The notes beneath the pieces are model-generated. The model made no database searches, was not told the origin of the DNA, and saw nothing but the letters and a program-made list of their open reading frames with translations. A stretch of DNA of 64,000 nucleotides. It comes from an uncultured Jannaschia sp. GTDB lineage: Bacteria > Pseudomonadota > Alphaproteobacteria > Rhodobacterales > Rhodobacteraceae. Every line of letters begins with the position of its first letter. The first letter of the stretch is position 1. Location of the stretch: NCBI GenBank assembly GCA_947494145.1, contig CANLTZ010000009.1, positions 165,053 to 229,052 of the forward strand, read 5' to 3'. A program made the translations under genes and the position numbers. Below are positions 1 to 9,340 of this stretch, in pieces.

Positions 1-2854
1 GCGCCTTGGGGCGCAACTCCTCCAGCAGAGCCACGCGCGCTTGGCGCGGGGCCCCAGCCCCGGTGGCTGCCAAAGCGGCGCGGCGGGCTTCCCGCGCCGC
101 GCCCACGGCTTCGCGCGCATGGGAAACGGCCTCCTCCGCCTCAGCCTGCTTGGTCTGTAAAGCGCTCAGATGCATGGCGTTGGCATGGGTCAGGGCGGTG
201 GCCAAGACCTTGGCATCTACGCCGTTGCGCAGGCTTGCTTCGCGCTGGTCCAACGCGGCCAGCTCCGCCCTTGTCCCATCGCGCTCCAACAGGGTGGCAA
301 GCCTGTCCCGCGCGGGTCCCGTGCCGCCTTGGTCTTTGAAAATCCGGTCGATCTCCGCCTGGGCCCGCTTTGCGCGGCTTTCACAGCGCGCCAAGGCAGC
401 TTCGCCCGCGTCGCGCGCCATCTTGGCGTTCTTGCGTGCCTCGTCCGCCGCCAAGGCCGCGTCCCCCCGGATGCGGGCCTGGGACAGACGCGCGAAGGCG
501 TCATCCCCATCCACATCCAACGCGGCGGCTTCCGCCTCCAGCCGGTCCAGGGCGGCGGTGATCGTGTCGATCCGCGCTGCCAAGTCGCGGCGCTGCCCCT
601 CGGCTTGCAAGGCGCGCCGCAGCGCGGGCAGCGATTCACGCAACCTGTCCAGCGGCCAGGGTTCCATCTCTGTCCCTGTCAGCGCTGTCCGCAGTGCCGC
701 GTCGCTGGCCTTGGCCGTAACCTTGCCCGCCGCAAGACGTTCCGCCGCTTTCTCTACCCGCTTGGCGGCCTCCTGATGGAGTTTTACCGCGGTCTCTGCC
801 CGGACCAGGTCCTTTAGGCGGTCCGAGGCTTGGCGGCGCAGGTCGCCCCCCGGCGTCACGCCCGTTTCTTTCAGCGCGGCTACCAATTCGCCAAGGGCCA
901 CCGAGGTGGCGTTTTCCGCCTGTTGGGCGCGAGTTTCGGCGGCGCGTGCAGAGATGTCGGCGCGGATGGCGTCGCGCAGGCGGCGGATGCGCGGCATAAG
1001 GGCGCCGGGATCCTTGACCTGCAGCGGTTTGGCGAGGGCGTTGAAGAGCGCTTTGCGTTCTTTGGTGGCGTTCTCCGCCGCTTCCAGCGCGGCTTCAGCA
1101 TGGCTCACGCGGGCCTCTTTCCGGGAAAGCTCCGCTTCGGCGGCGGTCAAGGCGGCGCGGGCCTCGGCGCCCCGGGCGAAACGCTCCGCGATGGCGTCGT
1201 CGTGGCGCATGGCGGTGCGGAAGGTGTCCGCCGTGGCGGCGTCCAGCGTCGCGCGGTGCGTCTCCCAGGCGCCATCTCGTGCGGTGCGCGCGGCGATGCG
1301 GTCGGCATCGGTAACAGCGTCATGCTGTGCCATGGCGGCATCGCGGATATCCCGTGCGGCGTCCCGGTCGGCGCGGGCGGTATCAAGCGTGGCGCGTGCC
1401 GTCGTGACCGCGGCCTTTGCGTCGCGCAGGGCATCCACCAAGGCCTGGGCGTCGGCTTCTTCCGGTAGACCGGTGCACAGCGCGTCCCATCCCGCTGGCA
1501 AGGTGGCCGCCGCAGTCGAAGCGGCTTCGCGCGCGGTCTGGGCCGCGTCGCGCCGGTCGGCCAGGTAGCTAGGGTCTGGTATAGCCGCGAGCGCCCCCTC
1601 TAGGGCATCTTTTCCCAAAGGTGCAGGCGGCTTGGTCGGTACGGCGGCGGCTTCTCGGTCATGGGTGTCGCGCAGCCTGTCCAAGTCGTTCTGGGCCTGT
1701 TCCGCTTTGGGCAGCAGGCTTTCGAGTTCGTCCAATTGGGTTGCTTCGAAAGGCAGTGGGCCAATCAACCCGGCCTGGGCCAGCGCCGCGTCGCGCTCGG
1801 CTTCAGCCTCGGTCAAGTTGTCCTTGCGCCGGGGCAGGTCGGCGCGGTTGGCTTCGGCGCGCGCCAGAAGCGAGGTGCCGTCTTCCAAGGTCAGCGCCGT
1901 GATGCGCGCGACCTCAGCGGCCAAAACCATGCCACCCGGGTCGGGCGCGGTGTCATCCAGCACGGCCTGAGCCGCGGCAATCTGGCGCTTTGCCTCGGCT
2001 GTCGCCTCGGCCGCGTCGGCCTGGGCCGTGATGGCTTCGCGCAGGTCGCCCTCGGCGCCCGTGGGCAACGGGGGCCCTTCGGGCATGTCGGCAAGTCTGG
2101 CTTCCAGCGTTTCGCGCGCGGCGGCGATGTCGCGCAGGTCCAAGGCGGTTTGGCACAGCAACACCTCCTGCGCGGCAGTCTGGGCGGCGTTGGTGGCGGC
2201 GTCGGCCTCGGCCTCGGCGTCTTCAAGCGTGGCTTGCAGGGCATCGAAGCGGGGGGGCGTCAATTCGTCTTCGCGGATGCGGGCGGAAAGCTCGGCCAGT
2301 TCGAGTTTGGCTTTGGCCAATTCGCGACGGCCGCCCTTCATGTGGAAGGCCTCCACCGTGTCCCGCACACCGTCGAGTACCTTACCCACGCCGCCCAAGC
2401 CGGACGATCCCACATGCAGGGCCTGACCCAGATCGCCCTTGGCGGCGGCGATTTCCTCGCCGCCTTCGCGCAGGGCCCGGTCATCCAGCGAGAACCGCTT
2501 CTTGTAATCCTCCCGGTCTGGGCTTGGGAGGCGGGCCTTCAAGCGCATCTCCTCCAACGGGCGGCCATCCCCGTCGAAGAGACCGCGCCCGGTGCGCAGG
2601 AAATGCTGTGTGCCTTGCGCCGTTTCGACCCGGGCGCCGATTTCAAGCTGGGCGCGGGTATGCCGGAAGGCGTAGGGCGGTTTGCGCGCGGGGATGCCGA
2701 ACAGAAGGTCAAGCCAGGCATTGAAGAGCGTGCTTTTGCCCGCTTCGTTGTCGCCATAGATGATCGTCACATCGCTGGCGCGCGGCGGCCCGAAATCGAA
2801 GGTGGCGTCGGTGAAATGGCCATAGCGCGTCAGGTGAAGCTGCGCGATCCTCAC
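1..2854 (-). CDS. SbcC/YhaN-like AAA ATPase, C-terminus cut by window edge
   Basis: Large SMC-like ATPase expected to work with the adjacent nuclease in processing DNA ends. The product begins V/M-R-I-A-Q-L-H-L and carries a P-loop, GDNEAGKST, about 35 residues in, which is the usual N-terminal layout of SbcC/RecN/YhaN ATPases. About 950 codons stay open in this frame to the left edge; the low-coordinate part is rich in Ala, Glu, Arg and Leu, as expected for long coiled coils. Walker B and the signature motif lie beyond the window. The start is GTG at 2852-2854, overlapping the TGA of the upstream nuclease gene (GTGA), which implies translational coupling. The short N-terminal region and YhaO-type partner fit the YhaN branch better than classical SbcC, but that assignment is an inference. 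Confidence 0.85.
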   Translation of the reverse strand, partial: MRIAQLHLTRYGHFTDATFDFGPPRASDVTIIYGDNEAGKSTLFNAWLDLLFGIPARKPPYAFRHTRAQLEIGARVETAQGTQHFLRTGRGLFDGDGRPLEEMRLKARLPSPDREDYKKRFSLDDRALREGGEEIAAAKGDLGQALHVGSSGLGGVGKVLDGVRDTVEAFHMKGGRRELAKAKLELAELSARIREDELTPPRFDALQATLEDAEAEADAATNAAQTAAQEVLLCQTALDLRDIAAARETLEARLADMPEGPPLPTGAEGDLREAITAQADAAEATAEAKRQIAAAQAVLDDTAPDPGGMVLAAEVARITALTLEDGTSLLARAEANRADLPRRKDNLTEAEAERDAALAQAGLIGPLPFEATQLDELESLLPKAEQAQNDLDRLRDTHDREAAAVPTKPPAPLGKDALEGALAAIPDPSYLADRRDAAQTAREAASTAAATLPAGWDALCTGLPEEADAQALVDALRDAKAAVTTARATLDTARADRDAARDIRDAAMAQHDAVTDADRIAARTARDGAWETHRATLDAATADTFRTAMRHDDAIAERFARGAEARAALTAAEAELSRKEARVSHAEAALEAAENATKERKALFNALAKPLQVKDPGALMPRIRRLRDAIRADISARAAETRAQQAENATSVALGELVAALKETGVTPGGDLRRQASDRLKDLVRAETAVKLHQEAAKRVEKAAERLAAGKVTAKASDAALRTALTGTEMEPWPLDRLRESLPALRRALQAEGQRRDLAARIDTITAALDRLEAEAAALDVDGDDAFARLSQARIRGDAALAADEARKNAKMARDAGEAALARCESRAKRAQAEIDRIFKDQGGTGPARDRLATLLERDGTRAELAALDQREASLRNGVDAKVLATALTHANAMHLSALQTKQAEAEEAVSHAREAVGAAREARRAALAATGAGAPRQARVALLEELRPKA

Positions 2855-4008
2855 GGGGCGCCCCGTCGCAGGGCCTGATCGACGGTGGAAAGGCCGTCTC
2901 CCAGCAGCGCATCGAATTCCGCATCCGAGAGGGTGTCGCGGATTTCGACAGGCAGAGCATCGCGCAGGTCCGCCATCATTTGAAGGCCCGTGTCGCGGAA
3001 GCTGTCGGTGGCGGCTTCCTCGCGCATGAGGCCAGTCAAAAGGCCCGCGGTTTCGGCTCCGACACCGGCGCGGCGTCGAACGGCTTCGATGCCGATGCCG
3101 TCACGGGTGCTGGCGGCTTCGCGGGCCAGGGCCAGAAGCTCAGCCTCGGGCAGGGCGCTTCCGGTGATGTGCAGGCGCAGGATGTGGTGCAGGTCGGATG
3201 GGTCGGGCAGGGCGGCGGCGATGGTGTCCAGGATGCCGGTTGCATCTTCGCCGGTGAGGTCAACCTGGACCCGGCCAAAGGCCAAGCGGGCCACGGGGAC
3301 TTGGCGCAGGCTGGGCGTGCCACCCAGCGTGGCAATAGTGACGCCGCCGCCGCGATCTTCGTTGATATGACGGCCCTGTGGTATCCCGGGCATAACCACG
3401 GCGCAGCCGTCCTGGATGGTTTCCGACCGGCGGTGGATATGGCCGAGCGCCCAATAATCGTAGCCATGGCCCAACAGATCGCCCGTGGCGCAAGGCGCAT
3501 AGGGATCGTGTCCGGCTGTGCCATCCAGCGACGTATGCATCAGTCCAATATTGAGCCGCCCGGTCTGTGGCGCCGGATAGTGGGGCAGCAGCGATTGGGG
3601 CATGTCCCCATTCCGATGGCCCAGCCCGTGGATCGCGGCATCGCCGATCACCGCGGTTGGGCTGTCGCGGTCCAGCAGGTGAATGCCGCCGCCCAGCGGA
3701 CCGTAGCGGGTGAGGTCCAGCAGCGCGTCGTGGTTGCCGCGGATGATCGCGACTGGGATGCCCGCCTTGGTTAGGCGGCGCAGTTGCGCCAGAAGGCGCG
3801 CGCGCAGCGTCACATCTGGCGCGCCATTGTCGAAGATATCGCCCGCCAGCAGCACGACATCTACTGCCTCCGTCAGCGCGATATCCACGATCCGATCCAG
3901 CACGCCATCAAGTGCCTGGGCCAGGGCCGCCCCACGAACCGGGTCGCGGGTCAGCGCCGTGCGAAGCGGAGATCCCAGATGGAGGTCGGCAGCATGGAGC
4001 AGCTTCAT
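2851..4008 (-). CDS. SbcD/YhaO-like DNA repair metallophosphoesterase
   Basis: Predicted Mn-dependent nuclease subunit of a DNA-repair complex with the downstream ATPase. The 385-residue product shows the full calcineurin-type phosphoesterase series in order: ADLHLG at the N-terminus, LLAGDIFD near residue 55, IRGNHD near 95, LMHTSLDG near 155 and ALGHIH near 190. The last 180 residues form a capping region typical of SbcD/YhaO proteins. The ATG start at 4008 puts the first metal-binding motif within ten residues of the N-terminus, as in the family. It is the first gene of a two-gene operon. The 279-bp gap upstream, to the phosphodiesterase gene, holds no credible gene. Confidence 0.9.
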   Translation of the reverse strand: MKLLHAADLHLGSPLRTALTRDPVRGAALAQALDGVLDRIVDIALTEAVDVVLLAGDIFDNGAPDVTLRARLLAQLRRLTKAGIPVAIIRGNHDALLDLTRYGPLGGGIHLLDRDSPTAVIGDAAIHGLGHRNGDMPQSLLPHYPAPQTGRLNIGLMHTSLDGTAGHDPYAPCATGDLLGHGYDYWALGHIHRRSETIQDGCAVVMPGIPQGRHINEDRGGGVTIATLGGTPSLRQVPVARLAFGRVQVDLTGEDATGILDTIAAALPDPSDLHHILRLHITGSALPEAELLALAREAASTRDGIGIEAVRRRAGVGAETAGLLTGLMREEAATDSFRDTGLQMMADLRDALPVEIRDTLSDAEFDALLGDGLSTVDQALRRGAP

Positions 4009-4287
4009 GGCCGCAGATCAGCCATGGCGGCGGGTGGGGGTCAAGGGGCGGCGGCGACATGGCCTTGGGGCTTCGCGGCGGGTCGTGATACGTCGGGCCT
4101 GCCCATTCGGCACCCGTCTTCTTGACGCGTAGCTTGTTGGTACAGAGTTAAACGGCGCTCGTGTGGCACGACGTCCTGCCACTGTGGGTCTTGTTGTCGA
4201 CAATGCAAGGCAGGAGCGCGCGCATTGCGGCGGGCCGCGTAAATGACGCGGCGCTACGGAATCTGTCATGAGGATCAAATAGCAGCC

Positions 4288-5265
4288 CTATTCCGCCGAA
4301 GAATTCAGCGGTCCGATCAACTCGATCCGGTTCGTCCAAACGTATCCGTCGAATGCTTCGGGCACCTGACGGACCTGTTCCTTGTTGTCTATTCCACTTG
4401 TGAATCCAGAACCGTCATAGGGGCCCACCAACACCACATCTGTCCCAACGGCGCCAAGACGGCGCGTGAAGCGGTGCGGCCATCCCCATAGAAGGCCCGC
4501 ATAATTCAGCGGGACGAGAATGATTGTGTCGCGGCAACTTCGCGGGACATATCCGCTCCACCCCAGCGCGACATATCTGATGAGGCAAGTCTCTAACGAG
4601 GCCCTGTCAAAGCCGCGTAGGCCAGGCGTCGCTTCAACCGCGGTCCGCGTGGGCGGCCCACCGCCATAGAAACCGAACAAGCGGCCGCGAATGTCTGGCC
4701 CGTCCAACATCTCTGCAAGTGCCATACCATCTTCCTGGCGTTGGCTCTTAAAGTTCAGGAGGAACCGGCCACCTAGACCTTCATCAAGGACCTCCTTCAG
4801 TCGTGGCATAAGCCCGATTGCCTGCCCTCGGAGCGGGTAGGTGCCCGTGCCGTCATCTACCCGATAGGCGACGTCCAGCATCTTCAATTCCGCATAGGTG
4901 TGTTCATGCGTGACGCCGGTGCCGTCGGTGCGGCAATCAAGGGTCCAATCGTGGAAGATGGCGAACACGTTGTCCTGCGTCAGGTGAACGTCGATCTCGA
5001 CGACGTCCGCACCAAGACGAAACGCTTCTTTCATTGAAGGTATCGTGTTCTCGATGAAGGCGTGTTTGATCGGCTCGACCGGGGTCGCTTGGCACGCATC
5101 GTTGGATCGATCGGAACCTGCGTAGATCTGATGAACGCCGCGATGGGCAATCAAGCGCGTGTCATGCTGCCCAAGCCCACCGACGAAAGTCGAAGTGTTC
5201 CCGACCCATAGCCCAAGCCCAACCAAAATGGCGGCGAAGGGCAACTGTTTCAGCATTCGACCCAT
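4288..5265 (-). CDS. Glycerophosphodiester phosphodiesterase family protein
   Basis: Predicted to hydrolyse glycerophosphodiesters to glycerol-3-phosphate and an alcohol. About 325 residues. A hydrophobic N-terminal helix (roughly residues 6-25) suggests a membrane anchor or signal. The GDPD core follows: IAHRGVHQ, then ENTIPSM, VVEIDVHLTQD and FHDWTLD, which supply the expected His, Glu, Asp and His catalytic/metal residues. The C-terminal half (GFDRASLETCL and onward) is less typical and may include an elaborated barrel segment. I chose ATG 5265; a TTG at 5271 would add two residues. It stands alone, with no operon partner and short gaps on both sides, so its physiological substrate is unknown. 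Confidence 0.85.
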   Translation of the reverse strand: MGRMLKQLPFAAILVGLGLWVGNTSTFVGGLGQHDTRLIAHRGVHQIYAGSDRSNDACQATPVEPIKHAFIENTIPSMKEAFRLGADVVEIDVHLTQDNVFAIFHDWTLDCRTDGTGVTHEHTYAELKMLDVAYRVDDGTGTYPLRGQAIGLMPRLKEVLDEGLGGRFLLNFKSQRQEDGMALAEMLDGPDIRGRLFGFYGGGPPTRTAVEATPGLRGFDRASLETCLIRYVALGWSGYVPRSCRDTIILVPLNYAGLLWGWPHRFTRRLGAVGTDVVLVGPYDGSGFTSGIDNKEQVRQVPEAFDGYVWTNRIELIGPLNSSAE

Positions 5266-5450
5266 ACGCAAGGATCATACAGTGGGTTTCCGGGTCTCGG
5301 AAGCGCGCCATCTTTCGCCCATGGCGGCCTCACAAGTCGTCGATTCTGCCGCCGTTTTAGACCTACATTAATTCGCCACATCCCATCCTGGCGCGGCCCG
5401 GCATGCCTGGGCCAAGGTGGCACGCGCTTTCGCTCGCGTGGCCGACAATC

Positions 5451-5900
5451 TCAACCCGAAGCTCCGTCCCCCTGCGCTGCGATCCGGGCCAGGCAGCGCC
5501 GCAGCACGGCTTGTTCCTCTGGTGCAAACAGGTCTGCTAAGTCCGCGTCGAAACGTTGGGCTGCCTGTGCCAAGTCGCGATATACCGTCTGCCCCGCATT
5601 GGTGAGGGTCAGGGTTTCGTGGCGCCTGTCGGCCTCCACCGGGCGGCGCACCAGCAGACGGCGTTTGTCCAAGGCAGCCACGGCGCGGCTGACCTTGGTC
5701 TTGTGGATGTCCGACTTCCGGCAGATGGCGCTGGCTGTCATGGCGCCGTGCCGCCCTAGATGGAACAGCACGCGCCATTCGGTGCGGGTCATACCGTATT
5801 TCGCCTTGTAGTATCGCTGGAAGCCGCGGCTCGACGCCTCGGCCGCGCGGTTGAGCGCGTAGGGCAGGAAATCCCCGATATCGAAGTCCGACTTGGCCAT
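5451..5900 (-). CDS. MarR-family regulator, probable repressor of the hmg operon
   Basis: 149-residue winged-helix regulator. The MarR core is visible: helices around YKAKYGMTRTEWRVLFHL, the recognition region TASAICRKSDIHKTKVSRAV (about residues 75-95) and the wing around RRPVEADRRHETLTLTNAG. It is divergent from homogentisate dioxygenase across only 70 bp. A palindrome sits in that gap, an arrangement typical of a local MarR repressor responding to a pathway intermediate. The homogentisate role is inferred from position; HmgR-type MarR regulators are established in other proteobacteria. Start ATG at 5898-5900. Confidence 0.88.
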   Translation of the reverse strand: MAKSDFDIGDFLPYALNRAAEASSRGFQRYYKAKYGMTRTEWRVLFHLGRHGAMTASAICRKSDIHKTKVSRAVAALDKRRLLVRRPVEADRRHETLTLTNAGQTVYRDLAQAAQRFDADLADLFAPEEQAVLRRCLARIAAQGDGASG

Positions 5901-5921
5901 AATGACATGCTAGGCTGTTGT

Positions 5922-5939
5922 TAGTTACATTCTCAACTA
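5922..5939. promoter_or_regulatory. Putative MarR operator between regulator and hmgA
   Basis: TAGTT (5922-5926) and AACTA (5935-5939) form an 18-bp inverted repeat with an 8-base centre. It is the most AT-rich stretch of the 70-bp divergent spacer, and the length and symmetry fit MarR-dimer operators. The arms are only five bases, so this is a candidate site. Confidence 0.5.
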
Positions 5940-5970
5940 TTATCTCAGCGTTGTCATAGGGAGGGCCGAC

Positions 5971-7320
5971 ATGAACGAGCAAAGCACAGATCTGCGCGCG
6001 CAGGCCGTCGCTGACGTCGCGCGCTACATGCCGGGCTTCGGCAACGATTTCGAGACCGAGGCCCTGCCGGGCGCGCTGCCCCAGGGCATGAACAGCCCGC
6101 AGAAATGCAACTATGGCCTTTATGGTGAACAGCTTTCGGGCACTGCCTTCACCGCCCCCGGCCACCGCAATGAACGCACGTGGTGCTATCGCATTCGGCC
6201 CTCGGTCAAGCATGCCACACGGTTCGAAAAGATCGATCTGCCCTATTGGAAATCGGCGCCCCATATCGACCCGGACGTGGTGTCGCTGGGCCAATATCGC
6301 TGGGACCCGGTCCCCCACCAATCCGCGCCGCTGACCTGGCTGACGGGCATGCGCACCATGACCACAGCGGGCGATGTGAACACCCAGGTGGGCATGGCAA
6401 GCCATGTCTATCTGGTGACCGAAAGCATGGTGGATGCCTATTTCTATTCCGCCGATAGTGAGTTGCTGGTGGTGCCCCAGGAAGGCCGGTTGCGGTTTTG
6501 TACAGAACTGGGCGTCATCGACCTGGAGCCGCAGGAAGTGGCGATCCTGCCCCGAGGCCTCCTCTACCGGGTGGAGGTTTTGGACGGGCCCGCCCGGGGC
6601 TTCGTCTGCGAAAATTATGGCCAAAAGTTCGAGCTGCCCCAGCGGGGCCCCATCGGCGCCAATTGCATGGCCAATCGCCGCGACTTCAAGACGCCGGTCG
6701 CCGCCTATGAGGACCGCGATGCGCCGTCCACCGTGACGGTGAAATGGGGCGGGCAGTTCCACGTCACGCAGATCGGGCATTCGCCGCTGGATGTGGTGGC
6801 CTGGCACGGCAATTACGCGCCCTGCAAATACGACCTGCGCACCTATTGCCCCGTTGGCGCTATCCTGTTCGACCACCCGGACCCGTCCATATTCACCGTG
6901 CTGACCGCGCCTTCGGGTGTGGAGGGGACGGCGAATATCGACTTCGTCCTGTTCCGCGACCGCTGGATGGTGGCCGAAGATACGTTCCGCCCGCCTTGGT
7001 ACCACAAGAACGTCATGTCCGAGCTTATGGGTAATATCCACGGCATCTACGACGCCAAACCCCAGGGCTTCGTCCCTGGCGGCATGAGCCTTCACAACAT
7101 GATGCTGCCCCATGGGCCGGACCGGCAGGCGTTTGAAGGAGCGTCCAACGCCGAATTGGGGCCTGAGAAGCTGGAAAATACCATGTCGTTCATGTTCGAG
7201 ACTCGGTTTCCGCAGCACCTGACCCGGTTCGCCGCTCAGGAAGCGCCGTTGCAGGACGACTACATCGATTGCTGGGCGGACTTGGAAAAGAAATTCGATG
7301 GCACGCCCGGGGTGAAATAG
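5971..7320 (+). CDS. hmgA: Homogentisate 1,2-dioxygenase
   Basis: Non-heme iron dioxygenase that opens the ring of homogentisate to 4-maleylacetoacetate in tyrosine/phenylalanine breakdown; cytoplasmic. The 449-residue length matches the family. The N-terminal [19 protein letters not shown] is a hallmark. The iron ligands can be placed: WYHKNVMSE gives His345 and Glu351, and MLPHGPD gives His381, with the same spacing as His335/Glu341/His371 of the human enzyme. A good Shine-Dalgarno (GGGAGG, 5960-5965) precedes ATG 5971. It is the first gene of the catabolic run to 11145. A hairpin-plus-T element follows its stop, so downstream expression may be partly attenuated. Confidence 0.97.
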   Translation: MNEQSTDLRAQAVADVARYMPGFGNDFETEALPGALPQGMNSPQKCNYGLYGEQLSGTAFTAPGHRNERTWCYRIRPSVKHATRFEKIDLPYWKSAPHIDPDVVSLGQYRWDPVPHQSAPLTWLTGMRTMTTAGDVNTQVGMASHVYLVTESMVDAYFYSADSELLVVPQEGRLRFCTELGVIDLEPQEVAILPRGLLYRVEVLDGPARGFVCENYGQKFELPQRGPIGANCMANRRDFKTPVAAYEDRDAPSTVTVKWGGQFHVTQIGHSPLDVVAWHGNYAPCKYDLRTYCPVGAILFDHPDPSIFTVLTAPSGVEGTANIDFVLFRDRWMVAEDTFRPPWYHKNVMSELMGNIHGIYDAKPQGFVPGGMSLHNMMLPHGPDRQAFEGASNAELGPEKLENTMSFMFETRFPQHLTRFAAQEAPLQDDYIDCWADLEKKFDGTPGVK

Positions 7321-7382
7321 GGGGCTCTGCCCCTGGTCGGTCAAAGCCGACCCCCCCCGAGGTACTTTTTGGCAAGATGAGG
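7321..7382 (+). terminator. Terminator-like intergenic element, copy 1
   Basis: Directly after hmgA. GGTCGG (7335-7340) pairs with CCGACC (7347-7352), followed by a C-run and TTTTT (7366-7370). The tail CGAGGTACTTTTTGGCAAGATGAGG matches the end of the element at 13790-13856, so it belongs to a repeated family. It probably acts as a full or partial rho-independent terminator. Confidence 0.6.
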
Positions 7383-7427
7383 GTGGATGGACCATAGATT
7401 GACCAAGCGTAGCGCCGGAGGGCGGCC

Positions 7428-8381
7428 GTGATCCTGGCATCGTATCCGATGCGGCGGGACGGACAGCTGCGCATCGTGGCGCCGGACCGCGCGACGAGTA
7501 CGCGGATGCAGCGCCATTCCTTTGCGGAAATGGTAGAGCGGGGTCTGGCCCCACCTGACGGCGCGCCCGAGCCCTTCGAGATCGAGCGCTGTACAGCGCC
7601 CATGCCGCGGGCTTGGCAGTTTCTCGATGGCTCCGCCTATGTGAACCATGTGGAGCTCGTACGCCGTGCGCGGGGGGCCGAGATGCCGGCGGCGTTTTGG
7701 ACCGATCCGCTGATGTATCAGGGCTGTTCCGACCCGTTCCTGGGCCCGCGCGACGACATCGTGGGTGAGCCCGACTGGGGCCTGGATTTCGAGGCGGAAA
7801 TCGCGGTCGTTCTGGCCGATGTGGATATGGGCGCAAGCGTGGACGAAGCGCGGGACGCGATCCGCTGGGCGATGCTGCTCAACGATGTGTCGCTGCGCAA
7901 TCTGATCCCGCCGGAATTGGCCAAGGGCTTCGGCTTCGTGCAGTCGAAGCCGCCATCGGCGCTGGCCCCCTTGGCGTTGTCGCTGGATAAGCTTGCGGGG
8001 TGGGATGGAGACCGGCTCCACGGGCGCATGTGCATCGACCTGAACGGGGTGCCCTTCGGGCGGCTGGAGGCGGGGCAGGATATGACCTTCGGCTTCCCCG
8101 AACTCATCGCCCATGCCGCCCGTACCCGGCCCCTGCGCGCGGGCACCGTGATCGGGTCGGGCACCGTGTCCAACAAACGCGATGGCGGGCCCGGGCGCAC
8201 CATCGCCCAGGGGGGCGCGGGTTATGCCTGCATCGCCGAACAGCGCATGGTCGAAACCATCGAGGACGGGGCGCCTGCCACGCCCTTCCTGCAACCCGGC
8301 GACCATGTCGACATCTGGATGGAGGACGCCGAGGGCCGCGACCTCTTTGGCCGAATTTCCCAAAAGGTGAGAACTCCATGA
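7428..8381 (+). CDS. Fumarylacetoacetate hydrolase family protein
   Basis: Predicted to cleave the pathway intermediate (fumaryl- or maleylacetoacetate) into acetoacetate and a C4 diacid, or to do a related C-C hydrolysis. 317 residues. The FAH fold is marked by GLDFEAEIAVVLADVDMG near residue 120 (acidic metal ligands), LNDVSLRN, GFGFVQSKPP and the C-terminal IGSGTVSNKR-GG-GRTIAQGG segment. It starts at GTG 7428; the downstream sequence ILASY--RDGQL-IV is how this family begins. It overlaps the MBL gene by ATGA. No maleylacetoacetate isomerase gene is visible, so this enzyme may act directly on maleylacetoacetate, or the isomerase lies elsewhere. Confidence 0.88.
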   Translation: MILASYPMRRDGQLRIVAPDRATSTRMQRHSFAEMVERGLAPPDGAPEPFEIERCTAPMPRAWQFLDGSAYVNHVELVRRARGAEMPAAFWTDPLMYQGCSDPFLGPRDDIVGEPDWGLDFEAEIAVVLADVDMGASVDEARDAIRWAMLLNDVSLRNLIPPELAKGFGFVQSKPPSALAPLALSLDKLAGWDGDRLHGRMCIDLNGVPFGRLEAGQDMTFGFPELIAHAARTRPLRAGTVIGSGTVSNKRDGGPGRTIAQGGAGYACIAEQRMVETIEDGAPATPFLQPGDHVDIWMEDAEGRDLFGRISQKVRTP

Positions 8382-9328
8382 CCAAGCAATTCGCCAGCCA
8401 GGGCGACATGACCGAAAAGACCATCACCTTCGATGAGGTCGGGCGCGGGCTCTGGGCCTTTACCGCCGAAGGGGACCCGAATTCCGGCATCATCATCGGC
8501 GATGACAGTGTTATGGTGGTAGAGGCCCAGGCCACGCCGCGCCTGGCTGAAAAGGTCATTGAGCGGGTGCGGTCGGTCACCGACAAGCCCATCAGCCACT
8601 TGGTGCTGACCCATTACCATGCCGTGCGCGTGCTGGGGGCTTCCGCCTATGGGGCGGGGCAGATCCTGATGTCCGACGCCGCGCGCGCAATGGTGGCCGA
8701 GCGGGGGCAGGAAGATTGGGACAGCGAATTCCAACGCTTCCCCCGGCTGTTCGAGGGGCATGAAAGTATCCCTGGCCTCACTTGGCCCACCACCACCTTT
8801 CGCAACCGGATGAGTGTCTATCTGGGCAACCGCCGGGTCGATCTGATGCATCTGGGCCGGGCCCATACGGCGGGGGATATTGTCGTCCATGTCCCCGATG
8901 AAAACGTGATGTTCACTGGTGACATCGTCGAAGATCACTCCGCCTGCTATTGCGGCGACGGGCATTTCGCCGATTGGGGCCCGACGCTGGATGCCATCGC
9001 CGCCTTCGACGTGGACGCCATTGCGCCTGGACGCGGCGGCGCGCTTGTCGGCAAGGACGCCGTGGCCCGCGCCATCGCCAGCACCCGCGACTTCGTGGCC
9101 AGCACCTACCGCCCTGCCGCCCGTGTGGCCGCCCGCGGTGGCACCTTGAAGGAAGCGTGGGACGCGGTGCGCGCGGAATGTGACCCGAAATTTGCCGATT
9201 ACGCGATCTATGAGCATTGCCTGCCCTTCAACGTCTCCCGCGCCTATGACGAGGCGCGCGGCATCGACACCCCCCGCATCTGGACCGCCGCGCGCGATCT
9301 TCAGATGTGGCAGGCGCTACAGGGCTGA
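8378..9328 (+). CDS. MBL-fold protein with incomplete metal site, hmg operon
   Basis: 316-residue metallo-beta-lactamase-fold protein. The first motif reads THYHAVR (residues 78-84): His79 and His81 are kept, but the Asp and His that normally follow (HxHxDH) are Val83 and Arg84. His163 (AHTAGD) and Asp182 (TGDIV) are present, while the last canonical His is replaced by Arg219 (APGRGG). The binuclear site is therefore reduced to at most a mononuclear one. The ATG overlaps the FAH stop (ATGA), and the flavoprotein gene follows 12 bp downstream, placing it in homogentisate/aromatic catabolism. Its substrate is unknown; a hydrolase of a lactone or thioester pathway product is possible. Confidence 0.85.
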   Translation: MTKQFASQGDMTEKTITFDEVGRGLWAFTAEGDPNSGIIIGDDSVMVVEAQATPRLAEKVIERVRSVTDKPISHLVLTHYHAVRVLGASAYGAGQILMSDAARAMVAERGQEDWDSEFQRFPRLFEGHESIPGLTWPTTTFRNRMSVYLGNRRVDLMHLGRAHTAGDIVVHVPDENVMFTGDIVEDHSACYCGDGHFADWGPTLDAIAAFDVDAIAPGRGGALVGKDAVARAIASTRDFVASTYRPAARVAARGGTLKEAWDAVRAECDPKFADYAIYEHCLPFNVSRAYDEARGIDTPRIWTAARDLQMWQALQG

Positions 9329-9340
9329 GGGGAGGACGCC

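Noticed and set aside
2851..4008. Anti-phage defence nuclease rather than DNA repair
   Set aside because: Complete SbcD/YhaO motifs and the classic partner ATPase make the repair pair the simpler reading; no defence neighbours.
5368..7836. Very long minus-strand open frame (822 codons) across hmgA and the FAH gene
   Set aside because: It runs antisense through well-conserved genes, is Arg/Pro/His-rich and shows no domain; a GC-skew artefact.
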